Shown here one piece after another: positions 34,001-44,270 of a DNA stretch of 64,000 bases. Within the stretch, counting starts at the first letter, position 1; every line of letters begins with the position of its first letter. Under the pieces are notes generated by a model. That model saw only the letters and a program-made list of their open reading frames with translations. It made no database searches and had not been told where the DNA came from. The stretch is from contig NC_056527.1 in the NCBI RefSeq assembly GCF_019175285.1, forward strand, positions 114,428,530 to 114,492,529, in the 5' to 3' direction. A program made the translations under genes and the position numbers. Source of the DNA: Sceloporus undulatus. Its lineage: Eukaryota > Chordata > Lepidosauria > Squamata > Phrynosomatidae.

Positions 34001-35626
34001 TATGTTAAGCCAGGGTTAGGCTACTGCACTGAGGGAAAGAGCCCATTTTTGCCTCCCTCTCAGCAGTCAACACCAGTGTGATTTCAGAACACCAAAACTA
34101 CAATCACATCACTTCTGGCATCGCTTTATTTCCAGGTTTTTCTTTCTTTTTCATTTTCTGAGGGATCGTAAAATCTACTATACCACAAATTCTCAAATTT
34201 TGGGATAGCCTTTTACCATTTCAGATGTTTGGGAAAAAATCCCCAAAGGGATGAAACAGACCAGCACTAAACGCCAGCTTCCCGATGGCTTGGGGGCATG
34301 GTGTTTAGATGGCGCACGTCCGTGAGCTGCTTAACTGCCCAAACGTGAGCCGGCTTCTGGGCACTCCAGCAACGTGGCATTTACACACTGCACAAGCGCC
34401 ATAAAGCTGCAGTGGAGAAGGAAAAAACGGCTTCTTGCTGCTGCAAAAATGAGCGGGAATTTGCCCCTTCCTTTTGGGCAGGAAAAAGGCGGATTGAGGC
34501 TGCAGCGTCCACTTACTGCAGCCCCAATCTGGCTTTCGCAGGGGCGGCTTCAAGCTGTCCTTTTGGGGCAATATGTTCCACCCCCAAGTTAAAAAAAATG
34601 GGGATGGGGCTTTCACAGGGGCTTCAGAGGCTGGACACACCCTGCACCTTACACTGTTCCCACCCCTGTACTAAATTCCTCAGCTAGTCTCGCTTAGATT
34701 TTCTAGACTCTCCAAATTCTCATGGACCAGTTGGACCTGTTGTTCATACACCAGTTCTCCAAAGTTTCTCTCCTAGCATTACTTTTCTGTCCTGCGTGAG
34801 AGGGCCGGTTCCCAATTCTCTTATTGCCTCCCTCAGAAGCCGCTGCAGCGCCTCCCATTTCAGCCAGTTTGCTCTTTGTAGCTGCAGTTCTTTCTTTGCC
34901 TATAAGGGAAGAAGAAGAGAAAAGGGGTGTACATCTAACTCGGTCAATGGTTAAAACAATCCACTGTCCTCTGCATTTTGCAGCAAATCTACAACAAGGA
35001 ATGGCTCATTTCTCAACCGAACTTGAATTATATCTACCTTACACAGTTTATTCCATTTTTTGCTAGCAACAGGTGAAGGTAAATAAATGTGGGGCATGCT
35101 GTGCTACAGCAAGCCTTCCCATTTGTCTTCTGAGATCCTGCAGCACACCACCCATTGCTTTCGAGATACATTTTTGCAGCCTTATGATCTATTACTTTGC
35201 TTCTTCCACCAACATCAAAAAAGGGGAGGGGAGAAAGCAAGCAAGCAAGCAAGGTTTCAGGATGGAGCCTTTCTGCCCAAGAACTTTCCATCCACACAAG
35301 TGCATTATAACCATGAAGTGCAGAGTAGTCTGGATGATAGCCCTCATCCTACCTCTTCCATTTGCTGCGCCAAGTTGACACTCAGCCCACTGGAGTCCAT
35401 ATGTTTAGTCAGACCTATAAGAAGATTAGCCAAGCTAGGATGGGCAGCCAGATCGTCATCAGTGAGCGAACAGGGGGGCAGGCGGCTGCCATGATCTGGT
35501 GGACAGAAAACAAAGGTAGAGAATGAAGCTCTTCCCTTTGGACACCTTAGTCTTCATTGACATAACCCCACTGAAATTACCTTGTTGCAGCAGTTTGGTA
35601 GCAATGGTTCTTGAAGCAGATGCCAT
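28079..35626 (-). CDS. HAUS4: HAUS augmin-like complex subunit 4
   Basis: HAUS4 is a coiled-coil subunit of the eight-protein augmin complex, which recruits gamma-tubulin to spindle microtubules for branching nucleation. Coding exons from 5' to 3' are 35581-35626, 35353-35495, 34783-34899, 33545-33685, 32634-32730, 32359-32504, 30626-30756, 30210-30278 and 28079-28256 (with the stop). Phases join cleanly into 355 residues against 363 in human, with no break. Matches to recalled human HAUS4 include LPPCSL near the N terminus, LGLEA-LELLP in the middle, VLLRCL and QSELDQLNTQYLE in the coiled coil, and LVKEYARL-ENRRWAL-EF at the C terminus. The ATG at 35626 is the first in an exon whose acceptor lies at 35649, so a 5' UTR exon must lie upstream, probably near 38000-38100. 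PRMT5 lies downstream in the same orientation. Confidence 0.97.
28257..30209. other. HAUS4: HAUS4 last intron
   Basis: It contains a hAT-like stretch (below). The rest shows no gene or clear repeat. Confidence 0.5.
29225..29605. mobile_element. hAT-like DNA transposon remnant
   Basis: It begins AGAGCAGAGGCAGGGAAAAC followed by ATGGGCTGCATGCAGCC, a start common to hAT-type MITEs with a GGCCGCATGCGGCC core. The right end is not well defined. Confidence 0.4.
33040..33135 (+). mobile_element. LINE-type 3' tail
   Basis: TTTGTACAGCGCCGTGTAGA, GGCGCTTTATAAA and an (ATA)n run resemble the 3' termini of L2-type elements. It lies in HAUS4 intron 4. Confidence 0.5.
34225..34650. other. GC-rich unclassified segment in a HAUS4 intron
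   Basis: About 420 bp is clearly more GC-rich than its surroundings, with open frames of 72-111 codons on both strands but no family likeness. Probably an eroded dispersed repeat; not a recognised exon. Confidence 0.3.
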
Positions 35627-35865
35627 GGGCCCTTTAGCAGGGAAACCACCTGCAAAAGACAAAAGGAGATATCAATATTTTGTTTCTTTTTTAACAGGAG
35701 CAATAGTAAGATAAACAGAGGCCACAGGAAACACAGAAACTAAGTTTGTTATATTCTGGATGAAGTCCAAATCATCTTGTGTAGATACTGGGCAACAGCT
35801 AGCTAGCTAGCTTTTGGTATGCCTACATTTACACCAGTTTCATCAATGAGCACCAAAACAAACTG

Positions 35866-36032
35866 CAGAAAAAGATCCAGTTTGAGACTGCTTCAACTGC
35901 CCTGGCTCAATGCGAGGGAATTCTGGGAACTGTAGTTTTGTTAGATGTTTAGCCTTCTCTGTCAGAGAGCTCTGGTGCCATCACCAACTACAGTTCCCAG
36001 GATTCCCTAGAACTGAACCAGGGCTTTGATGG
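35866..36032. mobile_element. Fold-back MITE, family A
   Basis: The arms carry GCTTCAACTGCCCTGGCTCA and ACTACAGTTCCCAGGATTCC. The outer right end is truncated. It lies in the HAUS4 5' UTR intron. Confidence 0.75.
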
Positions 36033-36511
36033 AGGTATGGAGATCGTTCATGCTAGCTGAAGGAATAGTTAAAAGAGTACACTTTGTTCTACATCTTGGA
36101 GTTTCTCACTGGAGAAGACTCCAAGGTGTATCAGACTTAATGACCTGCATCGGCTAAACTCCTTGAAGACAGGAATACAAAATAAAGGGTCAGGTTTCCT
36201 ACTGTAGGACCACATTTGGCCAAAATCCTCTCTTATCTCCTATGGCACAAAAAGCACGCTAATCTGAGCCAAATTCTGTAAAGCTTTCCAATGCATTCTC
36301 ATCCCTATACAAGTCAAGACAGCCTAAAACAGATCTCCCTTATACCAGATCATCTGTATTTCCCATTGACAACCCATTCTCTCTCTTTCAATGACTGTGT
36401 CAGCTTGAAGAAAGACATCTCTGGATCCCGCTGCAGGCAGCCGTGCCAAATCTGCATCACATTTCCCAGCTGGCAATGGACCACAACAAGCGAAATGTAA
36501 TCATTTGTTGC

Positions 36512-36727
36512 TGTGTGTGCCTTCAAGTTGTTCCCCTAAAGCAACATTGAGACAAACCCATCATGGGATTTTCTCGGCAAGTTTTGTTCAGCGGTGGTTT
36601 GCTTTTATCTTCCTCTGAGGCTGAGAGAGTATAACTCGCCTGAGGTCAACTAGTCGGTTTCCACGGCCAAGAAGGGATTCGAACTCTGTTCTCCAGTCGT
36701 AGTCCAACACTCAAACTACTAGAGACC
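36512..36727 (-). mobile_element. tRNA-derived SINE (Sauria/Squam type)
   Basis: It is in reverse orientation. The tail is at TGTTGCTGTGTGTGCCTTCA, the body has CCTCTGAGGCTGAGAGAGT, and the head ends near AACACTCAAACTACTA. Confidence 0.8.
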
Positions 36728-37227
36728 ATCTCTCTAGCTCCTCCAATGCAACTCTATGGTCAACATCTGCTAGACATTGACCATAGAATTGCACTGAAGG
36801 AGCTACAAAGGCCTAGCGGAGTGTTCTCTCTAGGAACCTCTTCTAGGTCCTTCAGTGCCACTTTTGGTTAAAGTTGACCATAGAGTTGTGCTGGAGGACC
36901 TAGATATTCCTAGAGAGACCATATTAAAATCCATGAATAATCAAAGCTGCAAAAGTCAAAGCCACAAAGCCATGCGCTTTCACATGACATCCTTCCTCAT
37001 CGCATGTTCAGCCATCTTCCGTGTAAGAGAAGACCTGCGCTTTAAAAGCTTCAAGGCAGGCTGACGTTCAACCGGTGCAGCTTTCCTTTAAAACAGAGCG
37101 GATATCGACAGACAGAGGTCCAGTCTGCACTTGCAGGGAAACAGGATACACCACAACTGTCCTATTTGGCAGAGACTTTGCCAGTTCCACTTCCTCAGAT
37201 GTTTTTAAGAACGTGTTTCTGACTCCT

Positions 37228-37830
37228 CACACCCTCTCAGCCTCGGAGGAAGCCTCATAAGTCACACCCTCTCAGCCTCGGAGGAAGCCTCATAAGCTCA
37301 CACCCTCTCAGCCTCGGAGGAAGCCTCATAAGTCACACCCTCTCAGCCTCGGAGGAAGCCTCATAAGTCACACTCCTCTCAGCCTCGGAGGAAAGCCTCA
37401 TAAGTCACACCCTCTCAGCCTCGGAGGAAGCCTCCATAAGTCACACCCTCTCAGCCTCGGAGGAAGCCTCATAAGTCACACCCTCTCCTCCTCAAAGGAA
37501 AGCCTCATAAATCACACCCTCTCAGCCTCAGAGGAAGCCTCATAATCACACTCTCTCACCTCGGAGGAAGCCTCATAAGTCACACCCTCTCAGCCTCGGA
37601 GGAAGCCTCATAAGTCACACCCTCTCAGCCTCGGAGGAAGCCTCATAAGTCACACTCTCTCAGCCTCGGAGGAAGCCTCTTAAGTCACACCCTCTCAGCC
37701 TCAAAGGAAGCCTCATAAATCACACCCTCTCAGCCTCAGAGGAAGCCTCATAAGTCACACCCTCTCAGCCTCAGAGGAAGCCTCATGTCACACTCTCTCA
37801 GCCTCAGAGGAAGGCAAAATGCAAGTTCCC
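37228..37830. repeat. 35-bp minisatellite, about 17 units, next to the HAUS4 promoter
   Basis: The unit is CACACCCTCTCAGCCTCGGA followed by GGAAGCCTCATAAGT, with small length variants. The core CACTCTCTCAGCCTCAGAGG is an internal piece of the local tRNA-derived SINE. SINE body sequence (TTGCTAAGGAAACCCTATGA and similar) follows directly at 37830-37965, so the array seems to have grown out of a SINE copy. Confidence 0.92.
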
Positions 37831-37970
37831 TGAGCGTATCTTGCTAAGGAAACCCTATGACTGGTTCACCTTGGAGTCACTTGAAGTCACACTCTCTCAG
37901 CCTCAGAGAGGAGCGAAGGCAAGGCAGCCCCCCTCTGAACAAACTTTGCCAAGGAAGCCTTATAATAAGC
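37831..37970 (+). mobile_element. tRNA-derived SINE remains flanking the minisatellite
   Basis: Two successive 3' SINE halves are visible (TTGCTAAGGAAACCCTATGA and TTTGCCAAGGAAGCCTTAT), ending at the HAUS4 promoter. Confidence 0.65.
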
Positions 37971-37979
37971 TGCTGAGGG

Positions 37980-38160
37980 GGAGCCAGTGACGTCAGAATA
38001 AAGGCAGCCGCACCTTTCCCGCCTTTTTTCACTCCTTTCTCCGTTCTTCGTTTTCCCGCCTTTCCTCTTTATCAAAGTTCGGATTTGAGCGCGCCCGCCC
38101 GCGCACAATTTCCGCTCATCTCTTCTTCTTCTTCGCCCGCCCGCTCAGGTACAGCAAAGG
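37980..38160 (-). promoter_or_regulatory. HAUS4: Putative HAUS4 promoter and first non-coding exon region
   Basis: This short CpG-rich segment lies upstream of HAUS4. It has a perfect CRE palindrome (TGACGTCA, 37988-37995) and two E2F-type sites TTTCCCGCC at 38015-38023 and 38052-38060. A CCAAT/ATTGG box is nearby at about 38311. The missing 5' UTR exon should start here, since the acceptor at 35649 needs a donor upstream. The exact start is not readable. Confidence 0.6.
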
Positions 38161-38774
38161 ATCAAGAGAGACCCGCCTCCTCCGAAAGACAGCAAGGCAA
38201 TAAGAACCTGGGAGGAGGAAGGCAGAGCTCAACATAACGTTCAAGAATCAGGACCAATGGAAGGAAGGGATGAACGGAGGAGGCGGGCCTTCATCCGCTC
38301 TTCATCTTCTGATTGGTCAGTCTTAACCACCACGCTTAATATTCAGAACCCTAAGGATGGAAAGTGGGCGGGGCGCTGTTTAAACTCTGGCTCAGCTGCG
38401 CGTGGAATCTTCCGCTCTAGTTTGAACTCCAACTCCCAGAAGGCCTTGCAGCCCGGGCTATGATAAAGAATTCTGGGAGTTGTAGTTAAAAGCATATGGA
38501 AGGACTTAGGACCATTTTTAATGAATGTTTTCCCTCTTCAAGGAACCTCCCCGCAGCCTTAACCGCTTGCTTGCCACCAGGAAATTTTGGGAGCAAGGGG
38601 AAATTATGGGATGGGGCCCTGCAAAATAAATAAACAAACAAATAAAAGAGATGGTGCTCTGTCTTGTATCTTTTAAGAGCTACGATGAAGTGGTTCATTC
38701 AGATGGTGCATCTGTCACATGATCCAGGGCTTGCCAAGACACTTTTTGCAACAGGATTTTGCAGTAGGACACCT

Positions 38775-39440
38775 GGCTTCACAAGTAGGACACAAGTTGA
38801 ACATGAGGCAACAGTGTGATGCAGCAGCTAAAAAGGCCAATACAATCCTAGGCTGCATCAATAGAAGTACAGTGTCTAGATCAAGGGAAGTAATAGTCCC
38901 ACTCTACTCTGCTCTGATCAGGCCTCATCAGGAATGCTGTGTCCAGTTCTGGGCAAAACAATTCAAAAAGGATGTTGAGAAACTGTATCATGTCCAAAGG
39001 AGGACGACCAAAATGGTGAAGGGTCTGCAAAACCTTGCCTTATGAAGAGAGACTTAGGGAGCTGGGGATGTTTAGCCTCGAGAAGAGAAGGCTAAGAGGT
39101 GATATGATAGCCCTGTTCAAATATTTGAAGGGATGTCATATTGAGGAGGGAACAAGCTTGTTTTCTGCTGCTCCAGAGAACAGAACCTGGAGCAATGGAT
39201 GCAAGCTGCAGGAAAAGAGATTCCACCTGAACATTAGGAGGAACTTGCTGATGGTAGTTGCTGTTTGACTGTGGAAGACACTTCTTCTGAGGATTGTGGA
39301 GTCTCCTTCTTTGGAGGTCTTTAAAGAGAGGCTGGATGGCCATCTGTCAGGGATGCTTTCATTGAGAGTTCCTGCATGGCAGAAGGGGGTTGGACTGGAT
39401 CAAGGATCTTGGGGTCTCTTCCAACTCTAGGATTCCATGG
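38775..39440 (+). mobile_element. CR1-type LINE, 3' part of ORF2
   Basis: Two overlapping frames, one shift apart at about 39035, read CDAAAKKANTILGCINRSTV, SREVIVPLYSALIRPHQECC, VQFWAKQFKKDVEKL and then [20 protein letters not shown]. The 3' end has GTTGGACTGGATCAAGG and CCAACTCTAGGATTCC. It is 5' truncated, as usual for CR1. Confidence 0.9.
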
Positions 39441-39589
39441 TGCCCTCCCCATCAGCTCCTAGGCCAAAAGGCCCAGCTCCAAAACCACCCAAATTATTTT
39501 AATCACATGAAGCATGCAGTCCTTTACCCATTTTTCTCCATCTCTAGCAAGTGGAACTTAAAGTTACCTATACTGTACTACCTATGCTT

Positions 39590-39682
39590 TGATTGAGATT
39601 TCCTGCATGGCAGAATGGGGTTGGACTGGATGGCCCTTGTGATCTCTTCCAACTCTACGATTCTATGATTCTATGATACCTT
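39590..39682 (+). mobile_element. CR1 3' terminus
   Basis: CCTGCATGGCAGAATGGGGT is followed by CTCTTCCAACTCTACG and two ATTCTATG repeats (39660-39677), the hallmark short tandem end of CR1. Confidence 0.8.
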
Positions 39683-40136
39683 AGAACAACTTATAGTACC
39701 ACATCAAATGAATGTTTTCGCTGCCCTTTTTATTACACCAAAAGTGTGGTACATTAGTTAAACAGTAGGACCAGCCCCGGTCACATCTCAGTGCTGCAGA
39801 AGTATTATTTGGGGAGAAACTGTAAAGCTTCCTACAAAAGAAAAGGACAAAAAAAACCTGCCAACGTTTGCACCTTTCTCATATCAAAATATCTTAAAAC
39901 CTGTAACAAACTCCCATTTTCCCCCATTACAAGGGCCAGAAAGTTGATGGTCTGCTTGGAACCAGCTGTTAGAATTAACTGTTGCTGAATCAGACCAGCA
40001 ATTGTCGCTGTCTCTTGATCTCCAGTTTATCCTATTTGTAAAATGGGTGCATTTTATTAATTTACCACACCAAGTTGCTAAAATGAAAGATCTCTTTTGA
40101 ATTGCTCTGTGGAATTTTGTAGGTCATCTTTAGTTT

Positions 40137-41632
40137 ATCTAGACCCATTTCAAACCGGCTTTAGGACAGGCTTTGGGGTTGAGACTGCCATGGTTGCCTT
40201 GACCGACGATCTGCGTCTGAGCATTGACAGGGGGAGTGTGACCCTGTTGGTGCTCTTAGACCTCTCAGCGGCTTTCGATACTATAGATCACGGCATCCTC
40301 TTAGACCGCCTGAGGGGGTTAGGTATCGGGGGCACTGCCTTGCAGTGGTTCCGGTCCTTCCTCTCGGGCAGGTCTCAGAGGGTGCTACTCGGGGACTGTA
40401 GCTCCAGTAAGAGGTACCTCACTTGTGGGGTACCTCAGGGGGCTATTTTGTCCCCAATGTTATTTAACATCTATATGAAGCCGCTGGGTGAGATAATACG
40501 GAGTCATGGTGCTGGGTGTTATCAGTACGCTGATGACACCCAAATCTATTTCTCCGTATCTCGTTCATCGGCCTCGAATTCTGATGGCATCTCTTCTCTC
40601 AATGAATGTCTTCAGGCGGTAATGGGCTGGATGAGGAAAAACAGATTGAAACTGAATCCAGACAAGACGGAGGTGCTCATGGTAGCGGCCCCGAAACCAA
40701 GAATTGGGTTGCAACCTCCAGTCCTGGATGGGGTCACACTCTCCTCCAGTGACTGTGTTCGCAGTCTGGGGGTGCTCCTTGACTCGTCGCTCCTGATGAG
40801 AAATCAGGTAAATGCGACAGTCAGGAGTGCCTGTTATCAGCTTCGGCTGATATGCCAGCTGCACCCTTTTCTGGAAGGGATCTCGAGACGGTTGTGCACG
40901 CGCTGGTAACCTCACACCTTGACTTCTGTAATGCACTCTACATGGGGCTACCCCTGTGCTTGACTCGGAAATTACAGCTGGTTTAAAACATGGCAGCCAG
41001 GCTTGTCTCAGGAACATCTAGGAGGGACCACATTACTCCGGTTTTGAGGTCCCTCCACTGGCTGCCTATCAGCTTCCGGGCCCAGTACAAGGTGTTGGTT
41101 ATCACCTTTAAAGCCCTAAATGGCTTGGGTCCAAGCTATCTCAGGGACCGCCTCCTCCCGTACAATCTTCCCCGCGCTCTCCGGTCCTCTGGGAAGAACT
41201 TACTGCAGCCTTTAAAATCTAGGCTTGCGGCAACCTCCCAGAGGGCGTTCTCTGCTGTCGCCCCCAAACTCTGGAACGACCTGCCAGATGAGATCCGTCA
41301 GATAACATCATTAGACAGCTTTAAAAAAGCGGTCAAGACGGATCTCTTCTGGCAGGCCTTTCCAGACTAACCATCCCGGCCCAGGTTCCCTGATTCCCTC
41401 ATTCCTCCCGTGGCCCCATCTCAGTGATGGTCGAGGATCAACAGAGGGATATCAGGGTTTTAATTGCTGTTTTTATGCTTGATATTGTGTTTTTAATATG
41501 TTATACTGTTTAATATTGTCTTAAGGGGGGAGGGATAAAGTGTTTTTAATTGTTATATTTTATATTTTACTGTTGTCAACCGCCCGGATTGGTTTGCCAG
41601 AGGGCGGTATATAAATAATAATAATAATAATA

Positions 41633-41660
<28 letters not shown>
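40137..41660 (+). mobile_element. L2-type LINE with reverse transcriptase, 5' truncated
   Basis: The 270-codon open frame (40097-40909) shows RT motifs LLDLSAAFDTIDHGILLDRL (A), LTCGVPQGAILSPMLFNIYM (B), QYADDTQIYF (C) and NRLKLNPDKTEVLMV. A frameshift near 40900 and a stop at 40985-40987 separate it from a second frame (40990-41370) with HWLPISFRAQYKVLVITFKA and FSAVAPKLWNDLPDEIR. The 3' end has TTGTCAACCGCCCGGATTGG, then an (AAT)n/(ATT)n tail. This is the best-preserved LINE in the window and is probably young. It lies between HAUS4 and C14orf93. Confidence 0.95.
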
Positions 41661-41663
<3 letters not shown>

Positions 41664-41739
41664 GTTTCCACTTGGTCAGAAAGCAAAAAGGCTCTGCTTT
41701 TACGATAAGAAGTTTGATAAATCTAGCAGTTGATTTTAA

Positions 41740-41884
41740 ATTGTAATTGTTATTTATGTATGGTGGAGGGTTTGGGGGATTGTGTTATATTGCTGATATT
41801 GTGTTTGTATTTTATTTCCTATTGTAATCCCCCTCAATCCATAGGGAGAGACAGGATATATTATTATTAATAATAATAATAATA

Positions 41885-41929
<45 letters not shown>

Positions 41930-41935
41930 GAGTTG
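41740..41935 (+). mobile_element. LINE 3' tail with (ATT)n run
   Basis: CTATTGTAATCCCCCTCAATC and a GGATATATTATT junction lead into a run of about 22 ATT units, as at the end of other L2-type copies. Confidence 0.6.
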
Positions 41936-43578
41936 TACTTATACAGAGCTGCATTCCCATATATTCTTTCCTGGGAACTAATTCCAGGAACCCAATACAA
42001 CTTACTTTCAAGCAGACATTAATAGGATTGCAGCTTTGATGGAAGAAGTAGTCTAATCAAAAGGCCTACTATATTTCCAGCCAAAGCCAACTACACACCT
42101 TGCCATCTGCCCCCAGCACCTGCTTACTACATATATAGAAGACGCCATTTAGCAGCCACAGATCATACAGCCAAGTGATGGCCCATGGGGTTTGATATAC
42201 ATTAATCTCAGGATTCAAAGTGGGTCAAGTCAAGACAACCAGAGAGCAGCAGTTAATCTGTTAATTAAAAGAATTGCAAAATAGGATGTTGTCTTATGCC
42301 AGGTCAGAGTAACTGACACCTAACCCACTACTATTTCTGCCTAGTGGCATCTCTGAGATCTTACCCATTCTCTGCAACCTGGTTGTTTCAACTGGGGAAG
42401 GAAAGGGCTGAGACCGGTATCCTAAATATGTTCCAGTGGTGGGCTACTGTCCCAATAATTCAACACATTGTGTGATGGCTGGAGGACAACTTCCGATTCT
42501 TGCTGGTGAATGTAAATGGTTCGAGAACGCATGGATAGATGGTAGTAAATAAAGTTCTTCTCTGTAGAACTGAAACAGGAAGATATAGGGTCATACAGAA
42601 TGCAGGGAGAAGATAGAGGATTGTATAAATTAGATTGTGCTTCTACCCTTTCTTTCACTGCTTTGTGCTAAATAAAAAAATAAAGTGCAACAGATATGTG
42701 CCCAAAGCACCAGCCATCTTTTTCTGCTACCGAGAAAAGCCACTAGAGGACAGTGAAGGTTCATAAAAACTACCCAGCTAAGAAGCTCCTGATACAGTAA
42801 GACATCAGCATCATACTGGGTTCTCTTCTTCAAATGTTTGAGTCCCCAGCATCTCCACACCTGACTGCATCCTATGAATGATCAGTGACAGGGCTGATAT
42901 GTGGCCCGTTTTAAAGAAAGCCTTTTTGTAAACCTTCAGCCAGAATACTAGTCAATGGACTGTTTTACTCAATGCATTTGAGGAAACAGGCTGTAATCCA
43001 GAAAAACTCAGGCTACAATATTCCATTTGTCTTAATGGTATCACAGGACTCTGTCATTTTAAAGTAGTGTACATTTTAAGTTAATTATTTCCTGCAAAAA
43101 ATAATAAACTGATGTTTTCTTTCCTGCATGAAACCCAGGCTTGTGTTTTCTTCTGCGTTAGGGTCCCAAGAACCTGGCAATGATGAGACAGCCTTTCTAG
43201 GAGCCTAGTTCCTGATGCCAGCAAAACACTAAACCCAAGATGGTTGTCTTTTATCAGTTGTTCTTCATTCTACATGTAAAATCTTTAATCTTCCTGCCAG
43301 TAAAAATAATTAAGACCTACAAGTCCTGGATTTCAAGATAGTTTTCTTAATCAAGCATTTCCAAGGAAAACCCAGGCTTGCAAAGATGAGGAAGAAGAAG
43401 AAACTTAAAAAAGAATCAGAAAAATCAGCCTGTTACTTCAGGAGGCGTTTCCTTTCATGGCCATCTCCCCTCACTCAATGGATACTCAGATCCTAAGAGG
43501 TTATGGTTAAACACCATTTCTTCAGGCCATCTCAGTTTTATAAAGTGTAGCCCAACAATTTCCCTCAAGCCAAGTTGC
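41936..43578. other. Intergenic stretch between HAUS4 and C14orf93
   Basis: No exon, LIM-domain coding segment or clear repeat was recognised. Open frames are short and have no family likeness. In mammals AJUBA lies in the corresponding interval. Confidence 0.45.
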
Positions 43579-43591
43579 TTTATTCTTTATT
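43579..43591 (-). promoter_or_regulatory. C14orf93: Candidate C14orf93 polyadenylation signals
   Basis: Two AATAAA hexamers on the minus strand, at 43586-43591 and 43579-43584, lie about 680 bases after the stop codon. No better signal was seen closer, so the 3' UTR may be about 700 nt. Confidence 0.35.
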
Positions 43592-44270
43592 CCTTTGAAC
43601 CCAAGAGAAAATTAAGGAAACATAATCTCCCACCCATCTAACACAGATGCAGGTAAGAGTAGTCAAATTCAATATCAATATGGACTGTTTATGTTGGTTC
43701 TTTAATGTCATTAACATTTATGAAGTCTAGGAAGAGACCCTCCACTATTCTCCTAAAGGTTAGGAGGTTAATTCCTGGTCCAAAGAAAGCTCCGCCAAGT
43801 AGAGAGCACTCCCCATCCTTCCAGCAACTCCTCCACAGTTGGTTTTCTGTTATCAGAAACTCAAGGGCAAAACAAAGTAATTGTGAGGTTAGAAGAGTTC
43901 TCTCAAGTTTCTGATTCAAACATCCCATCATGCAATTAGTTTTTATGGCAATCCTTACTTTCAAATGCCTTAATTCCAGCTCAGAGGAGAGAATTTCCTT
44001 TTCACAATCCTATACCACTCAGGTTCATGTTGTGTATAGACCAGCCATTTTAATGGTAAAGGGATCCCTTTTTCAGTGTTGTCCATAGGGGTTCCCTATA
44101 AAGAGGTGTCTGTCTATAAAAGCCATTTGGGGCATGGAAGACCCTTTTGTTTTCCTATTCATCTGAAGGAAGGAGCTGAGCTCAGCTGATAGCAACAGTG
44201 TCTCGGCTGACCCTCTTGTCACTTCCTCATTACTCTGGCTGCCATATAACGCAAGGTTAACCATTTGCGG

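Noticed and set aside
37228-37830. CRISPR-like regular repeats
   Set aside because: Units are directly tandem without unique spacers and derive from a SINE in a vertebrate genome.
40097-40909. 270-codon frame as a host gene
   Set aside because: It carries LINE reverse transcriptase motifs (FDTIDH, CGVPQG, YADD) and a LINE 3' tail follows.
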